Source: an uncultured Shinella sp. (lineage in GTDB: Bacteria > Pseudomonadota > Alphaproteobacteria > Rhizobiales > Rhizobiaceae). Taken from it: a DNA stretch of 10,090 nucleotides. Positions 1 to 5,991 of the stretch are shown piece by piece (within the stretch, counting starts at the first letter, position 1; each line of letters opens with the position of its first letter). The notes under the pieces were generated by a model that was not told where the DNA came from, made no database searches, and was given only the letters and a program-made list of their open reading frames with translations. The position numbers and the translations under genes were made by a program. The DNA lies in contig CAMPIK010000053.1 of NCBI GenBank assembly GCA_946886325.1, forward strand, positions 1 to 10,090, written 5' to 3'.

Positions 1-156
1 GTAGACGACGCGAACGGGTAAGAGCCCCGGCCGTCCGCGAGCGCAAGCTTTGGTGAAGTCTCTTTCAAACAACCTTCGGTCCCGGAATTCCGGCATGCGA
101 AACGGTGGCAATGCGGACCCCTCCTTCACGATGCATGCGGATACTGGAGATCGGAT

Positions 157-600
157 ATGCATTCCCCCATACCGCTACCGGCGCTCGATGCGCTGAAAGA
201 CCAGGCCAGACGCCTGCGCAAACGCTTTGCCGATGACGGGCAGGCGATCGGACACGCCCGCGCGCTGGAACTGATCGCCGCGCAATACGGCTTTCGCGAC
301 TGGAACACGCTTTACGCTAAAGTCGGCAACCGGCCGCCGTTCAATCCCTGGATGCTCGGCGCACGCGTGCGCGGCCACTATCTCGGCCAGCCCTTCGATG
401 CGGAGGTGCGCGGCGTGCAGGCGCTGAGCGCCGAGCCGGGGCGATACCGGCTCACGCTGCATTTCGACGAACCGGTCGATGTGGTCACCTTCGAGAGTTT
501 CTCGGCCTTCCGGCAGCGCGTCTCGTGCACTGTCGACGAGACAGGACGCTCGCGGGAGCGCACGTCCGACGGGCGGCCGCATCTGGAACTCGAGTGGTAG
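157..600 (+). CDS. Glyoxalase-related N-terminal domain protein, 147 aa
   Basis: A small, probably cytoplasmic protein of unknown biochemical role. Residues 8-56 (LPALDALKDQARRLRK, then GHARALELIAAQYGFRDWNTLYA) match the helical domain often annotated as glyoxalase-related or 'glyoxalase superfamily protein'; the ALELIA-GFRDWNTL pattern is characteristic. That domain is often attached to a VOC dioxygenase fold. Here it is followed by a short beta-rich region (about residues 66-147: GARVRGHYLGQPF, then VDVVTFESFSAFRQRV) that is not a recognisable VOC domain. The ATG at 157 is chosen because GGAG (146-149) sits 7 bases before it. The stop lies only 7 bases from the stop of the convergent outer-membrane gene. 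I am confident that the gene is real and in the family name, but the function is unknown. Confidence 0.85.
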   Translation: MHSPIPLPALDALKDQARRLRKRFADDGQAIGHARALELIAAQYGFRDWNTLYAKVGNRPPFNPWMLGARVRGHYLGQPFDAEVRGVQALSAEPGRYRLTLHFDEPVDVVTFESFSAFRQRVSCTVDETGRSRERTSDGRPHLELEW

Positions 601-607
601 CCGGCCG

Positions 608-1771
608 TCAGAAGCTGCCGGCGAGGCGGGCGGCGAACTGGTGGGCCTTGAAATTGCCGGCCGCGTCCGCCTCCTGCCGATTCAGGCGGCCGTATTCTAC
701 GATGATGGCTGAGCCCGCCGGCAAGGCGAGCTTTGCCACGGCGGTCCAGCGCTCGGTTTTCGTCGTGTAGTCGGCGGCGAGCCACGAACTTTCCGCGCGC
801 TCGTAGCTGATGCCGGCTTCCACCCGGTCGGTGACGGGGCGGGTCGCGGCGAGTTTCCAGGTACCGACATATTCGGCCACGGCATCGTCGATGCCGGTGA
901 CGGCGATGTCGCGCAGATAGCCGGCGGAGAGCGTCAGATCCGCCGGCGCCTTCCATTCGGCCTCGGCGCGCAAGAACGGTCTTGGTCGGCCGTCGTCATG
1001 AAGCCTCGGATTGAAAACCGCGACGGTGCCGATGTCGGCGAGCAGCTTGATATCGGGGCCGATGCGGCGGCCATAGGCGAGCGATCCGCGCAGCGTCTCC
1101 GCCGGCAGGCGCCCGAAGGCTGTCTGGTCGGCGCCGGTGACGATGCTGCGGCGATACTGGGCGTAGACACCGCCTTCGCCGCCGAAAAGAGGGCGAACGT
1201 GATTTCCCGAAAACTCGACGGCATCGACCTCCGCTTCCAGCCGGGTCGCCTTCAGGCCCGGCAGGATGAAGCGCGCATCGCCCCGGTCGATTGCGGCATA
1301 GCCGGCCGAAAAGGTCGTCTTGCCGCCGCCGGCCTCAAGCGAAATAGTGGCTGCGTTGTCGAAAAGCAGGTTGGTCTCGCGATAGCCGAGCGGAAGGTTC
1401 GGCGCGATCAGATAGATGTCGCCCTTCTCCTCGCGCGTGAGCGAGGTCGCGAGGCTCACGGACAACGCTTCGGAAAGGTCAGCCTTGTAGCCGATCTCCG
1501 CCGTGTTGCGCCGCCCGTCGGCGAAATCGTAGCTGCGAACGCGCCGTTCCGTCTGATGGACATTGTAGGAAAGCGTTGTTCCTTCGAGGTCCAGGCTGCC
1601 CCGAAGACCGAGTTTCGCCTCGGAAAAGACGGAGGGAAGGTCGGTCGTGTCCTCGAAAATATTGCTGCTGAAGCCGCTGCCGATCGCATAGTCGACGGTT
1701 GTATCGGCATGTGACGGGTTGCAAGACAGCAGGCCGCCAACCAGCAAAATTGCGCTACATGCGTGCTTCAA
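608..1771 (-). CDS. Outer-membrane beta-barrel protein, 387 aa, TTG start
   Basis: Probable outer-membrane protein. The N-terminus has a short basic region (MKH), a hydrophobic core (AILLVGGLL) and a plausible signal peptidase I site after S20-H21-A22. The mature part is built of alternating polar/hydrophobic strands with Tyr, Phe and Gly turns throughout (for example SFSAGYAAI-like and LTLSAGYLRDI segments), and the chain ends in Phe (LAGSF), the usual C-terminal signal for barrel assembly by BAM. The start is TTG at 1771, supported by GGAG 7 bases upstream on the minus strand; no better ATG or GTG is in place. LLSC at residues 14-17 resembles a lipobox, but the SHA cleavage site fits better. 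It is divergent from the small secreted protein at 2042 and convergent with the gene ending at 600. No transport substrate can be deduced. Confidence 0.8.
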   Translation of the reverse strand: MKHACSAILLVGGLLSCNPSHADTTVDYAIGSGFSSNIFEDTTDLPSVFSEAKLGLRGSLDLEGTTLSYNVHQTERRVRSYDFADGRRNTAEIGYKADLSEALSVSLATSLTREEKGDIYLIAPNLPLGYRETNLLFDNAATISLEAGGGKTTFSAGYAAIDRGDARFILPGLKATRLEAEVDAVEFSGNHVRPLFGGEGGVYAQYRRSIVTGADQTAFGRLPAETLRGSLAYGRRIGPDIKLLADIGTVAVFNPRLHDDGRPRPFLRAEAEWKAPADLTLSAGYLRDIAVTGIDDAVAEYVGTWKLAATRPVTDRVEAGISYERAESSWLAADYTTKTERWTAVAKLALPAGSAIIVEYGRLNRQEADAAGNFKAHQFAARLAGSF

Positions 1772-1814
1772 GGTCAGGCTCCGTAATCTGGAATTGCAGA
1801 AAGCCTAGAAGCAC

Positions 1815-1822
1815 ATGGTTAA
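1815..1822 (-). promoter_or_regulatory. CtrA-like half-site (TTAACCAT) upstream of the barrel gene
   Basis: On the minus strand this reads TTAACCAT, identical to the half-site recognised by the alphaproteobacterial cell-cycle regulator CtrA. It lies about 45 bases upstream of the TTG start of the outer-membrane barrel gene, a reasonable place for a control site. An 8-base match can occur by chance, and no second half-site at the canonical 7-base spacing is present, so this is only a candidate. Confidence 0.2.
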
Positions 1823-1950
1823 CAGAACGATACGGATTGCCTTCAATGATTGAAAATTGGCGAATCAAAACAGGAACGATCAATCTATTGGTGTGTAGAT
1901 GTCGCGTTCCGAGGCAGGTCGTTAAACTTGCAGCTATTAGGGTTAACTGT

Positions 1951-1981
1951 TTGTTATAAATCGGGAATGCGGTTGTATAAT
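1951..1981 (+). promoter_or_regulatory. Candidate promoter of the small secreted protein gene
   Basis: TATAAT (1976-1981) is a perfect -10 hexamer in an AT-rich stretch unlike the surrounding coding DNA. TTGTTA (1951-1956) is a -35-like hexamer, 19 bases upstream; the spacing is long, but shifting the -10 to GTATAA gives 18. A start near 1988 would leave a leader of about 54 bases before the ATG at 2042. An inverted repeat, aaaagg (1984-1989) and cctttt (1997-2002), spans the expected start point and could be an operator. Confidence 0.5.
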
Positions 1982-2005
1982 CGAAAAGGAACTATACCTT
2001 TTGGT

Positions 2006-2023
2006 GTGTGCACTGAAGCACGC
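2006..2023 (+). other. Leader hairpin before the small secreted protein gene
   Basis: GTGTGC (2006-2011) pairs with GCACGC (2018-2023), including one G-U pair, around a 6-base loop. It lies between the predicted promoter and the ribosome binding site (GAGGAG, 2029-2034), ending 5 bases before it. It may influence transcript stability or translation. It is short, so the call is tentative. Confidence 0.3.
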
Positions 2024-2041
2024 AACCAGAGGAGACAGACC

Positions 2042-2326
2042 ATGAAGTCCAAGACCATCTGCATCGCAATGATCGTCGCACTTGCCGGTGCCGGCCAGGC
2101 ATCGGCCGGCGGCCTTCTCGGCCTCGGCATCCTGGGCAACAAGACCAAGACCGGCTCGATCGTCGTCGCGCCGAGCGTCGATGTCGGCGGCATCCTGAGC
2201 GACAACGACAACAACAGCGTCAATGTGCTCAACCTGAACAAGGTGCTGAACGGCAGCCTCAACGGTATCCTGAACGGCAACAAGACCGGCATCTTCGGCG
2301 GCGGCAAGGGCAAGAAGCACCACTAA
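2042..2326 (+). CDS. Small secreted Asn/Gly-rich protein, 94 aa
   Basis: Not recognised as a named family. The start at 2042 is preferred over in-frame upstream codons because GAGGAG (2029-2034) is well placed and because a clean signal peptide begins there: MKSK, hydrophobic core ICIAMIVALAGAG, cleavage site A20-S21-A22 before G23. The mature protein would be about 72 residues and contains no cysteine. It begins with a Gly/Leu-rich stretch (GGLLGLGILG). Residues 59-80 carry a short Leu-Asn/Asn-Gly repeat (LNLNKVLNGSLNGILNG), and GNKT occurs at 32-35 and again at 79-82. It ends in a basic, His-tipped tail (GKGKKHH). Transcribed from its own promoter and closed by a terminator, it appears to be a stand-alone gene, divergent from the outer-membrane barrel gene. 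A periplasmic or secreted structural or surface role is possible but not shown. Confidence 0.75.
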   Translation: MKSKTICIAMIVALAGAGQASAGGLLGLGILGNKTKTGSIVVAPSVDVGGILSDNDNNSVNVLNLNKVLNGSLNGILNGNKTGIFGGGKGKKHH

Positions 2327-2385
2327 CCGCGACACGGCGCCGGCAGGCCACCGGCATCGATCGACCGTTGACGATCAGCGCGCAG

Positions 2386-2419
2386 CCGGGGAGGGCGACT
2401 TCCCCGGCATATTCGTTTT
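2386..2419 (+). terminator. Rho-independent-type terminator after the small secreted protein gene
   Basis: A perfect 7-base stem, CCGGGGA (2386-2392) with TCCCCGG (2401-2407) around an 8-base loop, is followed by an interrupted T-rich stretch ending in TTTT (2410-2419). It lies 60 bases after the stop at 2326, in the convergent gap before the VOC gene. No T-run follows the stem on the minus strand, so it mainly serves the plus-strand gene. Confidence 0.55.
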
Positions 2420-2422
2420 GGC

Positions 2423-2818
2423 TCAGGGCAGGTTCAATTGCCAGGAGACGCCGAAACGGTCCTCGACCCAGGCGAATTCGCGGCTGAAGCCGTAGTCGCC
2501 GAGCGGCATCAGTTCCTTGCCGCCATCCGACAGCGCGGCATGGATCTGGCGAAGCACGGCCTCCGATTCGCAATCGACGAAAAGGGAAAAGGCCGGCGTG
2601 AAGGTGAAGGCGTGTTTCGCCGGGCTGTCGATGCAGCGGATTTCCTGGCGGCCGATCGCGAACCGCGCCTGGAAGACGGAGCCTTCCGCGCCCGCCTCGT
2701 CCGGCCCGTAGCGGCGGATGTCCAGGATACGGCAGTCGGGAAAGGTCGCGACGTAGAAAGCCATCGCTTCCTCGGCGCGTCCCTCGAACATCAGAAAGGG
2801 TGTCACGGTCATGCTCAT
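2423..2818 (-). CDS. PhnB-like VOC family protein, 131 aa
   Basis: A single-domain member of the vicinal oxygen chelate superfamily, of the PhnB / '3-demethylubiquinone-9 3-methyltransferase-like' group. Features are the opening TPFLMFEGRAEEAMAFYVATFPDCRI (family pattern: P-FLMF-G-AEEA--FY---FP), the central beta segment with FSLFVDCES (78-86), and the closing EFAWVEDRFGVSWQLNLP (114-131), where W--D-FG--W is the family signature. Length is typical. Despite the historical name these proteins are not methyltransferases, and the substrate is unknown. The start ATG at 2818 has GGAG 8 bases upstream; the Met at codon 3 is a possible alternative. It is the last gene of the minus-strand run, 57 bases after cysE, so it may be co-transcribed, but nothing in its sequence links it to cysteine or metal metabolism. 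Confidence 0.88.
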   Translation of the reverse strand: MSMTVTPFLMFEGRAEEAMAFYVATFPDCRILDIRRYGPDEAGAEGSVFQARFAIGRQEIRCIDSPAKHAFTFTPAFSLFVDCESEAVLRQIHAALSDGGKELMPLGDYGFSREFAWVEDRFGVSWQLNLP

Positions 2819-2875
2819 GCGGACATCTCCACCTCGCTGCCTCGGTTCACATTGATGCCGTCGCGCGTCGCGGGA

Positions 2876-3697
2876 TCAGTCGATGCGCTGGTCCATCGTG
2901 GCGGAAGGTACTTCGTCCGGCCCATGCCTGCGCACAACGGCGGCCGGAACGCCGGCAACGGTGGTGTGCGGCGGGACAGTGCCAAGCACCACGCTGCCGG
3001 CTGCAACCTTGCTGTAGGCGCCGACCTCGATATTGCCGAGCACCTTGGCGCCGGCGCCGATCATCACGCCGCGGCGGATCTTCGGGTGCCGGTCGCCGGT
3101 CTGCTTGCCCGTTCCGCCGAGCGTCACATTCTGCAGGATCGATACGTCGTCCTCGACGACGGCGGTCTCGCCGATGACGATGCCGGAGCCATGGTCGAGC
3201 ATCACGCCGCAGCCGATCCGGGCGGCCGGATGAATATCGAGGCCGAAGACCAGCGAGGCCTGGCTGGAGAGGAGACGGGCGGACTCCCGGCGCCCATCGC
3301 GCCACAAGCTGTTGGCAAAACGATAGGTTTGCAGCGCCTGGAAGCCCTTGAGGTTCATGAGGACATGCAAGGGGCCGGGGCAGGCGGGGTCGCGCTCGAC
3401 CACGGCGTTGATATCCGCTTCCGTTGCCCGCAGCACGTCGCCGTTGGCGCCGGACCTTAGCGTCTCTACGAAAAGGTTGCGGTCAGCCCCGGCCTCCGCC
3501 AGCCGCGCGGCCAGCACGCTGACGAGCAAGTCTTCGGCAGATATTGCCGCGGTGACGGCAGAAAGCAGAGCGGCAAACATCGGCTCGCGGGCGGCGAGCT
3601 CGCGCGCTTCCGCGCCGATCCTCTGCCAGACAGGCCCGCTTTCGCGCGCAATCGGGTGCGGTGCTTCGCGCTCCATGGTGTTCGGCTTGCAGGTCAT
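2876..3697 (-). CDS. cysE: Serine O-acetyltransferase, 273 aa
   Basis: Catalyses acetyl-CoA + L-serine to O-acetylserine, the first step of cysteine synthesis in the cytoplasm. The N-terminal helical domain (about 22-150, W--I--EARELA-REP) is followed by the left-handed beta-helix of hexapeptide repeats (about 151-250). The highly conserved block DIHPAARIG, LDHGSGIVIGETAVVEDDVSI, VTLGGTGK and GDRHPKIR-GVMIGAGAKVLGNIEVG is present. D154 and H169 occupy the positions of the catalytic Asp/His pair of E. coli CysE (same 15-residue spacing). The ATG at 3697 is chosen over a much longer upstream extension because AGGAGG (complement at 3706-3711) lies 8 bases before it and the extension would run into the WD40 gene. 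The chain ends MDQRID: it stops soon after the MDQ motif and lacks a terminal Ile tail of the GDGI type that docks into CysK. It lies 37 bases downstream of the WD40 gene. Confidence 0.95.
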   Translation of the reverse strand: MTCKPNTMEREAPHPIARESGPVWQRIGAEARELAAREPMFAALLSAVTAAISAEDLLVSVLAARLAEAGADRNLFVETLRSGANGDVLRATEADINAVVERDPACPGPLHVLMNLKGFQALQTYRFANSLWRDGRRESARLLSSQASLVFGLDIHPAARIGCGVMLDHGSGIVIGETAVVEDDVSILQNVTLGGTGKQTGDRHPKIRRGVMIGAGAKVLGNIEVGAYSKVAAGSVVLGTVPPHTTVAGVPAAVVRRHGPDEVPSATMDQRID

Positions 3698-3734
3698 GCC
3701 GCTTTCCTCCTGGCCGGCCCTCTTGGCCGGCCCC

Positions 3735-4724
3735 TTAGCCTGCGATGTCCACCACGCCACAGTCGCCCGCCTCGCTGGCGAAGGCAAGCAGCTTGCCGTT
3801 CGGGCTCCAGGCCATCGCGGTGACGGCGCCCTTGCCCTGCCGGCGCAGGAGCACTTCGCGTGCATCGGAAAACCGGGCGGCCAGCACCATGCCATCCGAA
3901 TAGCCGATCGCCACGACCTCCTCGACCGGATGGCAGGCGACCGCCGTCACCATAACGTCGCCCCGCGTGCCGAGTTCCAGCGGCGCCTTGCCCATCGGGC
4001 CGTCCTTCGAGGAGAAGGGCCAGACGATGGCGGCGGGCGCGCCAGAGGAGGCGAGCCATTTGCCCTTGGCCGACCAGGAGAGCGATTTCACCTTGGCCGG
4101 ATAACCGGTCATGCGCATGTGCCGCGTGTCGGCGCCGGGCTTCGAATCGAGCTTCCAGCCGTGCAGGGCATTTTCCTGCATGGATGTGACGACGAAGCGA
4201 CCGTCCGGCGAAAAGGTGACGCCGGTATGCGCGCCCTTCCATTCGAGATCGACCGGCTGGCCAGCCATGCCGACCCAGTGCAGCGACACGCCGTTGTAGC
4301 GCGCGACGCCGATGCGCAGGCCCTTGGTGGCAAAGGCGACGCCTTCCACCGTGCGGCTTTCCGGGAATTCCTTGATCGTGCCGTCGGCAAGCCGCACGCG
4401 CGTCATGCGGCCCTCGGCGAAGGCAACGGCATTCTGCGGACCGGGTGCGACGACCGAAATCCACTTGCGCGGCACTTCGGCGACAAGCGTTACTGTGCCG
4501 TCGGCGCCGATCCGCTGCACCTTGCCGTCCTCGCCACCGGTCAGAAGCGTGTTCGTCGCCTCGTCGCGCACGCAGGCCAGCAGGCCATCATGCGCCTCGG
4601 TGGTCTTGTGGCCGTGGTCTAGCCGGTGGATCGTTCCGGCAGCACTGGCGAAGAACGGCACGTCGCCGAGAAAGGCGGCCGCGACGACGTGGCCGTCGAG
4701 ATCGAGAGGGGCAACGGTCGGCAT
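3735..4724 (-). CDS. WD40-repeat protein, 329 aa
   Basis: A predicted beta-propeller, probably a cytoplasmic protein-interaction scaffold; no signal peptide is visible. Several degenerate WD40 blades can be followed: about 10-36 (GHVVAAAFLGDVPFFASAAG), 44-71 (AHDGLLACVRDE, LLTGGEDGKVQ), 124-150, 165-190 (AHTGVTFSPDGRFVVTSMQE, ALHGW), 211-236 (KVKSLSWSAKGKWLASSGAP, VW), 258-284 and 299-327 (AVTAMAWSPNGKLLAFASEAG, VVDI). The SPDG / SPNG and SxxxDG turns are typical. Full-length propellers of this size usually have seven blades, which fits. The ribosome binding site before the ATG at 4724 is weak (GGTGA about 14 bases away), which suggests translation tied to the upstream cobW gene 55 bases away. 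WD40 genes next to COG0523 GTPase genes are, to my recollection, seen in other alphaproteobacteria; a partnership is inferred from context only. Confidence 0.85.
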   Translation of the reverse strand: MPTVAPLDLDGHVVAAAFLGDVPFFASAAGTIHRLDHGHKTTEAHDGLLACVRDEATNTLLTGGEDGKVQRIGADGTVTLVAEVPRKWISVVAPGPQNAVAFAEGRMTRVRLADGTIKEFPESRTVEGVAFATKGLRIGVARYNGVSLHWVGMAGQPVDLEWKGAHTGVTFSPDGRFVVTSMQENALHGWKLDSKPGADTRHMRMTGYPAKVKSLSWSAKGKWLASSGAPAAIVWPFSSKDGPMGKAPLELGTRGDVMVTAVACHPVEEVVAIGYSDGMVLAARFSDAREVLLRRQGKGAVTAMAWSPNGKLLAFASEAGDCGVVDIAG

Positions 4725-4779
4725 CAGTGCTTGTCTTTCACCGGCTTGGTCATGTTCGGCAACGGCAAGGCTACTCTCG

Positions 4780-5898
4780 TCATGCCGCCTCGCAGGCCTT
4801 GAAGGTGCGCTCGATCTTCTCGCGATCGAGGTCGCGGCCGATGAAGACGAGGCGGCTTTCGCGCTTCTCGCCGTCCTTCCAGGCGCGCTGGTGGTCGCCC
4901 TCGACGATCATGTGCACGCCCTGCACGACATAGCGCTCCTCGTCGCCGGCAAAGGCGATGATGCCCTTCAGGCGCAGGATGTTCGGGCCGTCCGTCTGGG
5001 TGATCTTCTGGATCCAGGGGAAGAAGCGGTCCGGGTTCATCTGGCCGCCGCGCAGCGAGATCGACTGCACCGTCACGTCATGGATCGCGGACGGGGCGTG
5101 ATCGTGATGATGGTGGTCGTGCCCATGGTCGTGGTGGTGATCGTGATCATGGTGGTGATGATGGTCATGCCCGTGATCGTGGTCATGGTGATGATGGTCG
5201 TGGTCGCAATCCGGGCCGCAGACATGGTCCGCATGGTCATGGTCGAGGAACTGCGGATCGTTTTCCAGCGCGCGCTCGAGGTTGAAGGCGCCCTGGTCGA
5301 GAACCTTGGTCAGGTCGATTTCCGAACGCGTGGTGCGGTGGATGCGGGCGGACGGGTTGATGACGCGCACCGTCGCCTCGACCTTCGCCAGTTCCTCCGG
5401 CGTCACGAGGTCGGTCTTGTTGAGAAGCACGACGTCGGCGAAGGCAATCTGGTCTTCGGCCTCGCGCGAATCCTTGAGACGCAGCGGCAGGTGCTTGGCG
5501 TCGACCAGTGCGACAACCGCGTCGAGCTCGGTCTTGGCGCGCACGTCGTCGTCCATGAAGAAGGTCTGGGCGACCGGCACCGGATCGGCAAGGCCGGTGG
5601 TCTCGACGATGATGGCGTCGAAGCGGCCGGGGCGGCGCATCAGGCCTTCCACGACCCGGATAAGGTCGCCGCGCACGGTGCAGCAGATGCAGCCGTTGTT
5701 CATCTCGTAGATTTCCTCGTCGGACTCCACGATCAGGTCGTTGTCGATGCCGATCTCGCCGAACTCGTTGACGATGACGGCGTATTTCCGGCCGTGGTTT
5801 TCCGTCAGGATACGGTTGAGCAACGTCGTCTTGCCGGCGCCGAGATAGCCGGTGAGCACGGTGACGGGAATGGGCTTTTGCGTGGCTGTGTCGGTCAT
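4780..5898 (-). CDS. CobW/COG0523-family metal-handling GTPase with His-rich loop, 372 aa
   Basis: A G3E-family P-loop GTPase thought to deliver or insert metal ions into client proteins in the cytoplasm. Visible motifs: Walker [10 protein letters not shown] (17-25), the hallmark GCICC metal-binding motif (C70, C72, C73), ETTGLADP (99-106) and the guanine-specificity motif NKTD (160-163). The CobW C-terminal domain runs from about 272 to 372. Between the two domains is a loop (220-267) with 27 histidines plus many Asp residues, and a CGPDC pair (C228, C232 region), a likely metal-binding or storage segment. Such loops are common in COG0523 proteins, though this one is dense. The ATG at 5898 has GAGG 5 bases upstream. 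The metal could be zinc, cobalt or another; no cobalamin gene is nearby, so the name cobW should not be taken literally. No Zur-box-like AT-rich palindrome is seen upstream. Confidence 0.93.
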   Translation of the reverse strand: MTDTATQKPIPVTVLTGYLGAGKTTLLNRILTENHGRKYAVIVNEFGEIGIDNDLIVESDEEIYEMNNGCICCTVRGDLIRVVEGLMRRPGRFDAIIVETTGLADPVPVAQTFFMDDDVRAKTELDAVVALVDAKHLPLRLKDSREAEDQIAFADVVLLNKTDLVTPEELAKVEATVRVINPSARIHRTTRSEIDLTKVLDQGAFNLERALENDPQFLDHDHADHVCGPDCDHDHHHHDHDHGHDHHHHHDHDHHHDHGHDHHHHDHAPSAIHDVTVQSISLRGGQMNPDRFFPWIQKITQTDGPNILRLKGIIAFAGDEERYVVQGVHMIVEGDHQRAWKDGEKRESRLVFIGRDLDREKIERTFKACEAA

Positions 5899-5949
5899 GG
5901 GAGCCTCGGTGTCAGGCGGCAGTGCCGCATCGGTCGCAGTTGGGCTTTC

Positions 5950-5978
5950 ATATAGGAGATGGAACGGCCAAGGGCAAA
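5950..5978 (-). promoter_or_regulatory. Candidate rhizobial-type promoter of the cobW-WD40-cysE run
   Basis: On the minus strand TTTGCC (5973-5978) is followed after exactly 17 bases by CTATAT (5950-5955). The published rhizobial housekeeping pattern is CTTGAC-N17-CTATAT; the -10 matches fully and the -35 at 4 of 6 positions. The predicted start would lie about 45 bases before the cobW ATG. This argues that cobW and downstream genes can be transcribed apart from the creatininase gene. Confidence 0.55.
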
Positions 5979-5989
5979 CGCCCCCGGCC
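5966..5989 (-). repeat. Interrupted inverted repeat between creatininase and cobW genes
   Basis: GGCC-AA-GGGC-AAAC-GCCC-CC-GGCC on the plus strand: a 4-base outer and a 4-base inner stem separated by a 2-base mismatch, with a 4-base loop. It begins 3 bases after the creatininase stop and overlaps the -35 element of the candidate cobW promoter. It could be a weak terminator for the creatininase gene (there is no T-run) or a regulator-binding site over the promoter. Confidence 0.35.
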
Positions 5990-5991
5990 TC

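Noticed and set aside
1..21. Possible tail of an upstream plus-strand gene (VDDANG then TAA)
   Set aside because: Only six codons are visible, with no motif or way to confirm the frame.
998..1714. A 238-residue plus-strand frame opposite the outer-membrane barrel gene
   Set aside because: The minus-strand protein has a signal peptide, barrel pattern and terminal Phe. The plus-strand frame has none of these.
3698..3895. An N-terminal extension of CysE
   Set aside because: It would overlap the WD40 gene, is low in family similarity, and a consensus AGGAGG sits in front of the start at 3697.
2438..4622. Long plus-strand open frames (2438-3460 and 3348-4622) opposite the VOC, cysE and WD40 genes
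   Set aside because: High GC content keeps the opposite frames open. The minus-strand genes carry clear family motifs, and the plus-strand frames do not.
5100..5215. Tandem-repeat array or CRISPR-like structure
   Set aside because: The repetition is low-complexity His/Asp codon usage inside the CobW gene; there are no regular repeats with spacers.
4312..5955. A 547-residue open frame on the plus strand opposite the WD40 and CobW genes
   Set aside because: It is antisense to two well-supported genes. Its Val/Met-rich run is simply the His/Asp codons of the CobW loop read backwards, and no domain is recognisable.
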